This document shows, in pieces, positions 8,201 to 14,383 of a stretch of 14,383 nucleotides of DNA. Below the pieces are notes generated by a model that worked only from the letters and a program-made list of their open reading frames with translations, had not been told where the DNA came from and searched no databases. The position numbers and the translations under genes are program-made. This DNA is from Phycisphaerales bacterium. GTDB lineage: Bacteria > Planctomycetota > Phycisphaerae > Phycisphaerales > SM1A02. The DNA lies in contig VERO01000032.1 in NCBI GenBank assembly GCA_018882625.1, positions 1 to 14,383 on the forward strand, given 5' to 3'. Positions within the stretch are counted from its first letter, which is position 1; every line of letters begins with the position of its first letter.

Positions 8201-11200
8201 CGTGACCCGCGAGGACGTGCAGGGGATCCTGGCGACGCTGCTCTCGGCGCGCAACGAGTCCTTGGCGCTCGCGCTTGCCGGGGGTGCGGGCGCGGCGAGG
8301 TCAGGCGCGGAGATCGCGCAGCGGCTCGCGTCGCGTTCGGGCACTGATGCGGCATCGGCGCAGGGTCGCGCGGATGCGATTGCGCAGATCATCGCCAACG
8401 CGGCAGTGATCCTTGGCGTGCCGCAGGGGAGCATCGGCAGCGATCCCAAGTTCGCGCTGCTCCTCTCGATCGCTGAGGTTGCGGGTGACTGGGCGGATCG
8501 CGCTGGGGATCAGGCCCAGCTGGCAGGCTCGTCGGCGGACGGCGCATCGTCAAGCAGCGCGGCTGCCGATGCGGCGCTTGCATCGCTCGGGCTGGCCCCC
8601 GCGTGGGCGACTGGCGGGGTGGCCGCCGAGACTGGCGGCAGCCAGATGGGCACAGATGTCGCGACTGACGTCGCCGCGGCGGTGCAGTCGGCTGCATTCG
8701 GCCGCGATGCCATCATTGGCGCCTCGGCGCTCATCGCCTTCGAGGGCGCTGCATCGGCGACGGCGTCGAGCATTGACGCAAGCGAGCGCGGTTCGGTGCA
8801 GGCGAACGCTGCGCTCGCCGCCGCAACCGAGGCCCGTGACCTCGCACTCATGGCGGCTGCGGACCTTGGTTCGAGCGGCGAAGTCCGCACCACTGCGCTT
8901 GCAGACATCGCTGGCCTGAGGAGCGAGATTGAGGACCGGCAGGGTCAAGCCTCAAGTCAGGTGTCCGCCGCATCCGGCGGTCTCAACTCGCTGCTGGCCG
9001 CTCTCGACGAGGGCACTGCGACGCGTCTGGCGGCGCAGTCCATCCTCTCTGGCGTGGACAGCGCATCCGGGGTGGCGCTTGGCCTTGGTCAGCAGGCATG
9101 GGGATTCGGGCAGGACGCCGCAGGCCGCGGCGCGTCATTTGACGCGTCGCTGAACTCCCTTGGCATCACCCGCGCGCAGTTCGAGCAGATGCTGGCGGAC
9201 ATCGACGCGCCGGATGGCAGCCTCGCGTCGGCGCGCAGCGATGCTGAGGGCGCGAGGGCCAACTACGAGCGCATTGCGCAGCACGTCGGCCAGCTTCTTG
9301 CGGCCGCGCAGGCCGGCGAGAGCGTCGACATCGACCAGCTGCACCTTGCCGCGCTCTGGCTGCAGGAGCGCGCTGAGGAGGACCTGGCCTCGGTGCAGTC
9401 CGCGGTCGCCGGCGCAAGCGATGCGCGCGGCGAGGCGAGCGATGCCATCATCAGCTACGTGAACGCCACGTCCGAAGCTTCGGAGGCGGTACTCGCGTCC
9501 GCGCAGCAGGCGGCAAGCCTCGCCGAGAGCTTCCTGGCGCAGGTGCAGACGCTGCGCCGCGAGTACGAGGTGGGGGCCCGTGTCGGCGAGGCGCTCGGCG
9601 CCCGCGACGGCGCCGACCTGGCGCGTTCAACGGCCCTTGACCAGGCTGCGCAGGTGGCCGTCACCGCAGTGGATGCGTCAGCGGCGATCGGCCAGCACAC
9701 GGCGGCGATCCACACGATGCTCGGTGCCGTTGCGGCCGCAACTGTGGCGCAGGACAGCGCCAACGATCGGCTTGGCGACCTTGAGGTTGCCCGCGACCTT
9801 GCGGACGGCGGCCTCTCTGCGCTCGTGGCCAGCCTCGGCTCCGGCAACCGGACTGCAGCGGGCACGGAACTGGGCACAGTGACGTCGCAGGTGTCGGTCG
9901 CGAGCGCTGCCGCGGCAGACGCCGATCAGGCTCGCGCAGACGCGCTCGCGGCCCTTGGCGGTTTCGGCACCGCGCAGGCCAGCGCATCTGGGGCGCTCGC
10001 GCAGATGGGTGACGTCGGCGCCGAGATTGCCGCCCAGCAGATTGGCCTGGCCTTGACGCAGTCCGCTGCCGAGCAAGCCGGGCTTGCCGCGCAGCAGGCC
10101 ACGTTCGGGCTCGACGGCCTCGTGGATGCGGCTGGCACCGAACGCGCGGAAGCGCTTGGCGGCCATGCGCTGAGCATCAGCAACGAGGCGATTGCCCGCG
10201 CAAGCGACGCGATCGACCAGATCGTGCAGGCGCACGAGTCTCTGCTGGCGCTGCAGGGCAACCTTGCTGCGGTCGACATCACCGAGTCGTCCGCGCTCTC
10301 GAGCCAGGCCGCCGGCGTCACGCAGTGGGCAGAGCAGCTTGGGTTCGGGTCGTCGACGCTCGCCTCGCAGGAGTCCGCACGGGTTGCAGCCTTGGCTGAG
10401 GTCGCCACCAGCACCGTCGGCGCATATGACGCAGCGTTCCTTGCGGACTCCGCGCGCCAGGCCGCGCAGGATGCCAGCGCGAATGCGGCAGGCGCCGAGA
10501 ACAGTGCGCGGATCGCACTTGATGAGCACCGCGCCGCCCTCGTCGGCGTCAACTACGAGCATGACGTGGCGCATGAGCAGCGCGGCGTGGCACAGGGCGA
10601 GTGGGTCACGGCGACCCTGTACCGCATCCAGGCAGGGTTCTGGTTCCAGCAGACGCTTGGGCACGTGAGCAAGGACAACGCGGTGCTTGCCGCATCGGCA
10701 GCTGGCGAGTCTGGCGAGAGCGCAACAGGCGCCACACTGGCGAGCGGACGTGCCGACTTCGCGGCAGGCCTTGCCGAGCAGGCGCGCGACAGTGCGTTCG
10801 AGTGGGCGAGGCTCGATGGACTGGCTGGTGCGGCGGCCGATGCCGCGGTCACCCTGGCGAATGGGCAGTCGCTTGCCGCCGCGGGTCACCTGTCACAGGT
10901 CGGGGGCGCGTCCAGTGCGGCTGACGCATTCGCCACCGCCGCTGAGCAGTTCGCGGCCATCGCAGCCACCGCCGCTGCGGGAGATGCATCTGCGCTCGCG
11001 CGCCAGGCCCACGACCGGGCCGTCGCGCAGATCGTCCTGGCCGAGCAGGCGCGGGACGCGGCCGAGGCCGCAGCGGCTGGCGCGCGCACGCACGCCAACA
11101 AGATCGTCTTTGGTGCGGTTGCGGCGAAGGCCAACCAGACCGCGAACCTTGCAGCGCAGGCGCGTGACTACGCGAACCAGGCGGAGCAGCAGGCGGCGGC

Positions 11201-11264
11201 GGCCCGTGCGGACGCGGCGTCCGCAGCGACCGCGGCCGCATCGATCGCGGGTGGACCGGGCTGA
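5259..11264 (+). CDS. Giant secreted FecR-domain protein with Ala-rich helical stalk
   Basis: A 2001-residue exported protein. Residues 1-30 are a signal peptide with cleavage expected after ASA30 (before QES). Residues 31-60 are an Ala/Ser/Pro linker. Residues about 62-225 are a FecR domain: VTFVSGKARW at the start, SPGAEVRTGMRSRVQL, then the hallmark TPSSTLAVRGTEF (161-173). From about 230 to the end the sequence is Ala/Gln/Ser/Asp/Glu-rich, mostly amphipathic helix with Gly/Pro breaks, consistent with coiled coil or stacked helical bundles. An acidic, Gly-containing segment occupies about 691-790 and an aromatic segment about 1765-1807. No C-terminal anchor or cell-wall signal is visible. 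There is no FecI-type sigma factor nearby, so it is not a classical FecR regulator; the FecR fold probably acts as a periplasmic or surface binding module. The start shares ATGA with the lipoprotein stop; no strong ribosome-binding site precedes it. The CDS and FecR call are firm, the stalk role is inferred. Confidence 0.92.
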   Translation: MTHSPTHIFIASASTAALSLSMLVASVASAQESAPDAAAAPAGSSSGAPSQASTPDAAPLQALVTFVSGKARWRPSADAEWKDAAVDDVLSPGAEVRTGMRSRVQLRMKNASVLIDSNSNFALPTIQQEGDVLRTVAAVRSGRADFKVDKVGLQNDFKVVTPSSTLAVRGTEFSTVAGPLKGVEIVGARTNLMRAIEVRYEATSQTVELSGGYEAKSTSDSPLPTENSLGSTFNAPQSGMVVSKEEAQQGALAGTSAPQTQRQATTTVASVTQVKQDIQAAADGESGSSTISLVIDIARAASLRAEAESLARSMIGTDANPGPLVLARQAAAAAQASYQHARDKAGEYDQALASARTHAQEKLTEALGALRSAQDATAGAGGSRDGVRQSGLEAFRLFTEQSTSPLPDTTVIESAIDQARASEQAAVAGAGSVAAFAAPDGTIATRSSEIAALAAHLDSLVGQFSAHLAALQSESADTGQRAANVETLQSLVAQAHAAVQSLAAGKSVPQIQQSALLSAQAAVDALARATEAGQLRTAAFAQAAEMLERSSSVLRGAIASEVAAASQAVATVGQLRQLSGDAAAVAQASMAKIDEAIEAMFDARSGHDEAVAARAAAEGFRDLARAREAAAIVQAGIAASAQVFVNDRRSEVLSQLEIANEALRQSEIHGEATSEHARLVYERLLEQNPDYAATRADADSAEDAADRADEQAVVAEGAGGAADHGATLAEGRVADAAFAASETEWTRLVDEPAGDAEVAGADDAATDAGLRAADSSDGATRAGLSGIAEWGGDAAAAVLAAADLAARAQQQADSAQAAFDAAEAALVGARSSAERAVWTAVRNVADDARVKADQALSAAFAARKVAGRALAEASAATAAVDSLHGAQSAQLARVGTDSARDSASESGAQLLAFVDAQRALLESQSSGMAQTLQALGWTLAAAEVADAGQVAQQSAAGVATLLSGVNQQFTAFRTQAEGPEGVTREDVQGILATLLSARNESLALALAGGAGAARSGAEIAQRLASRSGTDAASAQGRADAIAQIIANAAVILGVPQGSIGSDPKFALLLSIAEVAGDWADRAGDQAQLAGSSADGASSSSAAADAALASLGLAPAWATGGVAAETGGSQMGTDVATDVAAAVQSAAFGRDAIIGASALIAFEGAASATASSIDASERGSVQANAALAAATEARDLALMAAADLGSSGEVRTTALADIAGLRSEIEDRQGQASSQVSAASGGLNSLLAALDEGTATRLAAQSILSGVDSASGVALGLGQQAWGFGQDAAGRGASFDASLNSLGITRAQFEQMLADIDAPDGSLASARSDAEGARANYERIAQHVGQLLAAAQAGESVDIDQLHLAALWLQERAEEDLASVQSAVAGASDARGEASDAIISYVNATSEASEAVLASAQQAASLAESFLAQVQTLRREYEVGARVGEALGARDGADLARSTALDQAAQVAVTAVDASAAIGQHTAAIHTMLGAVAAATVAQDSANDRLGDLEVARDLADGGLSALVASLGSGNRTAAGTELGTVTSQVSVASAAAADADQARADALAALGGFGTAQASASGALAQMGDVGAEIAAQQIGLALTQSAAEQAGLAAQQATFGLDGLVDAAGTERAEALGGHALSISNEAIARASDAIDQIVQAHESLLALQGNLAAVDITESSALSSQAAGVTQWAEQLGFGSSTLASQESARVAALAEVATSTVGAYDAAFLADSARQAAQDASANAAGAENSARIALDEHRAALVGVNYEHDVAHEQRGVAQGEWVTATLYRIQAGFWFQQTLGHVSKDNAVLAASAAGESGESATGATLASGRADFAAGLAEQARDSAFEWARLDGLAGAAADAAVTLANGQSLAAAGHLSQVGGASSAADAFATAAEQFAAIAATAAAGDASALARQAHDRAVAQIVLAEQARDAAEAAAAGARTHANKIVFGAVAAKANQTANLAAQARDYANQAEQQAAAARADAASAATAAASIAGGPG

Positions 11265-11309
11265 GTCCCGCGACTGGCGCGATCGGCTGCCGGATGCGAC
11301 CATGCGCTG

Positions 11310-14027
11310 GTGAAGGTGCTCCGCAGCACAGCGTTCGTGACGGGACTGCTCGCCACGGTGGCGGTGTGGCTGGCCTCTGCGCTTGGCGCGTTCGACACCC
11401 TCGAGCTGCGCAGCGAGGACTCGCGCTTCCAGTCGCCGATGCGGCGCAAGGAGCCTCTCTCGGGCGAGATCGCGCTGGTCGCGATCGATGATGGCGCGCT
11501 CGCATCCATGGGGCGCTGGCCATGGCCGCGCACGTACCTGGCCTCTGCCGTCGACGAGCTCGCGCGCGCGGGCGCGCGGACGGTGGCGCTTGACGTGCTG
11601 CTGAGCGAGCCGGACAGCGCCAATGCAGGCGCGGACGATGCGTTGGCGCGGGCACTGTCCGCGAGCACTTCCCGCGGGGCTCCGCTGCGTGGCGTGGTGG
11701 GCGTGAGCGCCGAGGAGGATGAGCGCCTCACGGGCGTGTGGCAGCGCGCTGGAGGCGACCGCGAGCTGGCATCTCTGCTCGAGGTGCTCGGAGGCAACAT
11801 CGACATCGAGCCTGCCGATGCGGCCGCCAAGGCGAACCTGTCCGCGGGGCGGCGGGAGTCCTTCCTGTCGCAGCCGATCCGATTCAAGCAGATGGCGGCG
11901 TGGCGTGTGCTCCGGCAGATGATGTCGAAGGGGCCGATGCCGTCGCTTGAGGACTTCATGCTCGTGCTGACCGGCGGCCGAAGCAACTTGGGATCCTTCG
12001 ATGCGCGCATCGCCGTCGAGGAGATCCACGAGCGTGGCCGCGCGTGGGACGTGCTCAGGCGGCATCTCGGGACTGGGGCGGCGGTCACCTCGGGGGACAT
12101 CTTCAGCGAGGTGTCTGGCGGGGAATCATTCGCCATCGAGCCGCCGGTGCCTGCGCTCGCGGCGGCGGCGAGAGGGGTGGGCGTGGTCACGAGCGACGGC
12201 TACGACGGCGATGGCACGAAGCGGCGGACGAGGGCGATCTGGATGGTGCCTGGCGGCAGGTGCGCGCAGTTCGGGCTCGCGGCGGCCGCGGCTCACCTGG
12301 GGCTGCCGCCGGACAGCATCGTGCAGGAGGATGCGCGCATCTCAGTCGGTGACCTCGAGCTGCCGGCCCGCAGCGGCACGATGCTGCTCGACTGGCCCTC
12401 ATCGACATTCGAGAGCTTCGCCGATGTGGCGGGCGACGCGTCGGTCCGCCGCCCGACGATCTCCATCGCCGCGCTCATCAGCCTGGCGCGCCAGCGGCAG
12501 GTGCTCGCGGGCATCGAGCGGGAGCGCGACGAGTCCCTGCAGCGCGTGATGGCGCAGCTCGAGATGGATGCGCGCGCCGCGCACGACCCAACTGTGCGCG
12601 CGTCGGAGGCCGCCCGCCTGAGCGACCTGCGCATGGATGACAGGATCCCCCACGCGGTCGAGCCCGAAGTCGCCAGGTTCCTGGAGCTCGAGGAGAGCGC
12701 CGAGGGCGGCGCCGCACGTCTCGACGAGGCATCGGAGGACCTGAGGTCGCTGGTCGGTGACCGACTCGTGTTCCTCGGCTGGATCGCCTCTGGTGCCCTC
12801 GCGGACCAGGTCCCGACGCCCTACGGGCCGCGCACGCCCGGGGTCTTCGTGCATGCCGTCGCGGCGGACATGGTCATCGGCAGGCACTCGCGCTCGGTCG
12901 CCCCGGAGTGGGTGTCGCCGGCGGCGATTGTGGCGCTCGGCCTTGCCGCATCGCTCTCGGCAGCTCTTCTCGGCGGATTCTGGTCGTTCATCGTGACCGC
13001 AGGGATGGTGGCCCTGTGGTGGTTCGGCGCCGCGCGCATCTCCTTCGACGAGTGGTGTGTCCTGGTGCCGTTGGTGGCGCCGATGTCATCGCCGGTGGTG
13101 GCGTGGGCCGCCAGCACCGCGGCCGTCGCGGTGGCCAACGCGCGTGACCGGGCGCGCATCACGCGGCAGTTTGCGGCGCGCGTCTCGCCGCAGCTCGTGG
13201 CGCGCCTGGCGGGCGACCCTGACTCGCTTTCCATGAGCGGCGAGGAGCGCGAGATCACAGTGGTCTTCGGCGACCTTGCGGGGTTCACGGCCATCGCGGA
13301 GTCGCTCGGCGGCCCTGGCGTCGTGGCCACGCTGAACCTCTACCTGGGCAGGCTCGCCGACGAGCTCGTGAACCGGGGCGCGTACGTGAACAAGTTCCTC
13401 GGTGACGGGTTCATGGCGTTCTGGTCCGCCTTCGGCACGGAGCCCGAGCAGGAGCGGCTTGCCGCGGAGAGCGCGGCCGCATGCCAGGCTGCGGTAGATG
13501 AGCTTGGCGCCAAGGTGGAGCCCGGGGCGCCGCGCATCTCGCTGCGCATCGGCATCGCGACGGGCGTGGCGGTCGTCGGCGACTGCGGCGCACCGCCGCG
13601 GCTCAACGACTACACGGCGATCGGCGACGTCGTGAACCTCTCGGCGCGGCTCGAGAGCGCCAACAAGCAGTTTGGCACCAAGGTGCTGATGGACGGCGCG
13701 ACGCGCGCCGGCATCGACCGCATCGCGGCGCGCACGCCAGGCGCGGCGATGCCGCGCATGAGGTGCCTCGGGCAGGTGGTGGTGGTGGGCCAGTCGCGCC
13801 CCATCGACCTGTACGAGGTGGTGGACGCCTCGGCCCAGGACGACTGGATCGCCGACACCGAGCGCGCGGTGCGCGCATTCCGCGAGCGTGACCTCGCGGG
13901 GAGCCGGTCGCTGTGGCAGGAGTTCGAGTCGCGCTGGGGCGCATCGAAGCTCTCGCAGGCGTACATCGCGGCGATCGACGCGGGCGACGGGGCGGAGGAC
14001 GGCGTGCTCCGGCTGCGCGCGAAGTAG
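11310..14027 (+). CDS. CHASE2-domain class III adenylate cyclase
   Basis: A 905-residue membrane sensor that should make cAMP from ATP. Residues 7-27 form an N-terminal membrane anchor. A periplasmic CHASE2 domain follows (about 30-533), recognisable by ALVAIDDGAL, GRWPWPR (68-74), the GVGVVTSDGYDGDGTKRR segment and GDRLVFLGW...TPGVFVHA. Three membrane segments lie at about 536-605. The cytoplasmic cyclase domain starts near 640. Metal-binding Asp655 (VVFGDLAGFT) and Asp699, adenine-specifying Lys695 (VNKFLGDGF) and Thr769 (YTAIGD), and Asn776 and Arg780 (VNLSARLE) are all present, so it should be active and ATP-specific. CHASE2 is much longer than usual because of two extra helical stretches (about 128-275 and 390-482). 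The start is a GTG at 11310, 45 nt after the giant gene, with a weak ribosome-binding site. It is probably the last gene of the operon. Confidence 0.93.
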   Translation: MKVLRSTAFVTGLLATVAVWLASALGAFDTLELRSEDSRFQSPMRRKEPLSGEIALVAIDDGALASMGRWPWPRTYLASAVDELARAGARTVALDVLLSEPDSANAGADDALARALSASTSRGAPLRGVVGVSAEEDERLTGVWQRAGGDRELASLLEVLGGNIDIEPADAAAKANLSAGRRESFLSQPIRFKQMAAWRVLRQMMSKGPMPSLEDFMLVLTGGRSNLGSFDARIAVEEIHERGRAWDVLRRHLGTGAAVTSGDIFSEVSGGESFAIEPPVPALAAAARGVGVVTSDGYDGDGTKRRTRAIWMVPGGRCAQFGLAAAAAHLGLPPDSIVQEDARISVGDLELPARSGTMLLDWPSSTFESFADVAGDASVRRPTISIAALISLARQRQVLAGIERERDESLQRVMAQLEMDARAAHDPTVRASEAARLSDLRMDDRIPHAVEPEVARFLELEESAEGGAARLDEASEDLRSLVGDRLVFLGWIASGALADQVPTPYGPRTPGVFVHAVAADMVIGRHSRSVAPEWVSPAAIVALGLAASLSAALLGGFWSFIVTAGMVALWWFGAARISFDEWCVLVPLVAPMSSPVVAWAASTAAVAVANARDRARITRQFAARVSPQLVARLAGDPDSLSMSGEEREITVVFGDLAGFTAIAESLGGPGVVATLNLYLGRLADELVNRGAYVNKFLGDGFMAFWSAFGTEPEQERLAAESAAACQAAVDELGAKVEPGAPRISLRIGIATGVAVVGDCGAPPRLNDYTAIGDVVNLSARLESANKQFGTKVLMDGATRAGIDRIAARTPGAAMPRMRCLGQVVVVGQSRPIDLYEVVDASAQDDWIADTERAVRAFRERDLAGSRSLWQEFESRWGASKLSQAYIAAIDAGDGAEDGVLRLRAK

Positions 14028-14038
14028 CGGTGTGGCCC

Positions 14039-14059
14039 CGGCGCCTATGCGCGGCGCCG
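14039..14059. terminator. GC-rich hairpin at the cyclase/phosphatase convergent junction
   Basis: CGGCGCC (14039-14045) pairs perfectly with GGCGCCG (14053-14059) around a 7-nt loop. It lies 11 nt after the cyclase stop codon and overlaps the phosphatase gene's TAG (14047-14045, minus). There is no T-run. It resembles the hairpin at the other convergent junction in this window, so a factor-assisted or bidirectional terminator is plausible but unproven. Confidence 0.4.
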
Positions 14060-14383
14060 CACGATCACGGCCGTGCGGTCGTCGGCGGTCGATGCCGCCT
14101 GGCTGAAGGCGAGCGCCCCCGCATCGAGCGCATCGAGGATCTCCGCGCACGGGCGGTCGCGCAGCGTGCGGACCACCTCGAGCACGGCGGGATCGCCCCA
14201 CTGCGTCCCGTCGGGGCTCATCGCCTCGTAGTAGCCGTCGGTGAGCACCACGAGCAGGTCGCGCGGGTTCATCGTGACCGTCTGCGACTGCTCGCACGGG
14301 AACCCCAGGTCGATCACCCCGAACGGTGGGGCGTCGGTGTCGATGGGCTCGAAGCGGTCCTCCTCGTAGCGGTACACGAAGAG
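14045..14383 (-). CDS. SpoIIE/PP2C-type serine/threonine phosphatase, C-terminal part
   Basis: C-terminal 112 codons of a protein that enters from beyond the right edge. The order of motifs is that of the SpoIIE (PPM) phosphatase catalytic domain: a VYRYEEDRFEPID strand pair, APPFGVID, then RDLLVVLTDGYYEAMSPDG with the metal-binding Asp of the TDG motif, GDPAVLEVVRTL, and the closing DDRTAVIVRR in which DD supplies another metal ligand. Such enzymes dephosphorylate Ser/Thr on regulators, often in partner-switching pathways controlling sigma factors or second-messenger outputs. Any N-terminal sensory domain is outside the window, so the input signal is unknown. It is convergent with the adenylate cyclase gene, with 17 nt between stop codons, so the two are not cotranscribed. 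Confidence 0.88.
   Translation of the reverse strand, partial: LFVYRYEEDRFEPIDTDAPPFGVIDLGFPCEQSQTVTMNPRDLLVVLTDGYYEAMSPDGTQWGDPAVLEVVRTLRDRPCAEILDALDAGALAFSQAASTADDRTAVIVRRRA

Noticed and set aside
9678..10889. 403-codon minus-strand open frame inside the giant gene
   Set aside because: It is a shadow of GC-biased codons. The composition is Arg/Cys/Gly-rich with no motif, while the plus-strand frame is continuous for 2001 codons from the signal peptide.
13086..14297. 403-codon minus-strand open frame opposite the cyclase domain and phosphatase
   Set aside because: It runs antisense to the catalytic core of the cyclase, whose metal, base-specifying and transition-state residues are all readable on the plus strand.

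Overview
The window is GC-rich (about 70% by eye), densely coded bacterial DNA with GTG starts, short intergenic gaps and no tRNA, rRNA, CRISPR or mobile-element signal. A Gram-negative-type envelope is indicated by a predicted outer-membrane beta-barrel ending in Phe, a lipoprotein with a lipobox, and a secreted FecR-domain protein. The mix of FecR, CHASE2-cyclase and SpoIIE-type phosphatase genes with very Ala-rich giant proteins would suit a planctomycete of the Phycisphaerae type. That placement is only an inference; Myxococcota or Gemmatimonadota are not excluded.

Left part (1-3003). A rhomboid intramembrane protease (minus, C-terminus beyond the left edge) is transcribed away from a complete citrate synthase (plus). 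The citrate synthase converges on a small metallo-beta-lactamase-fold hydrolase (minus). The two stop codons at that junction lie in the opposite arms of one GC-rich hairpin. These look like ordinary housekeeping or stand-alone genes.

Middle and right part (about 3070-14027). Four plus-strand genes form what looks like one envelope operon. They encode a secreted beta-barrel protein, an unrecognised lipoprotein (start overlaps the barrel gene by 11 nt), a 2001-residue FecR-domain protein (ATGA overlap with the lipoprotein gene) and, 45 nt later, a CHASE2 adenylate cyclase with all catalytic residues visible. After its FecR domain the giant protein is about 1,770 residues of Ala-rich, mostly helical sequence with an acidic break and one aromatic patch. 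A candidate sigma70-like promoter precedes the barrel gene. A working model, inferred only from gene order and domains, is an outer-membrane/periplasmic assembly whose state is read by the periplasmic CHASE2 domain and converted to cAMP in the cytoplasm.

Right edge (14045-14383). The C-terminus of a SpoIIE/PP2C-type phosphatase (minus) converges on the cyclase gene, again with a GC hairpin over the junction.

The most interesting content is the barrel-lipoprotein-giant FecR-CHASE2 cyclase operon. No stretch over 300 bases lacks a gene.
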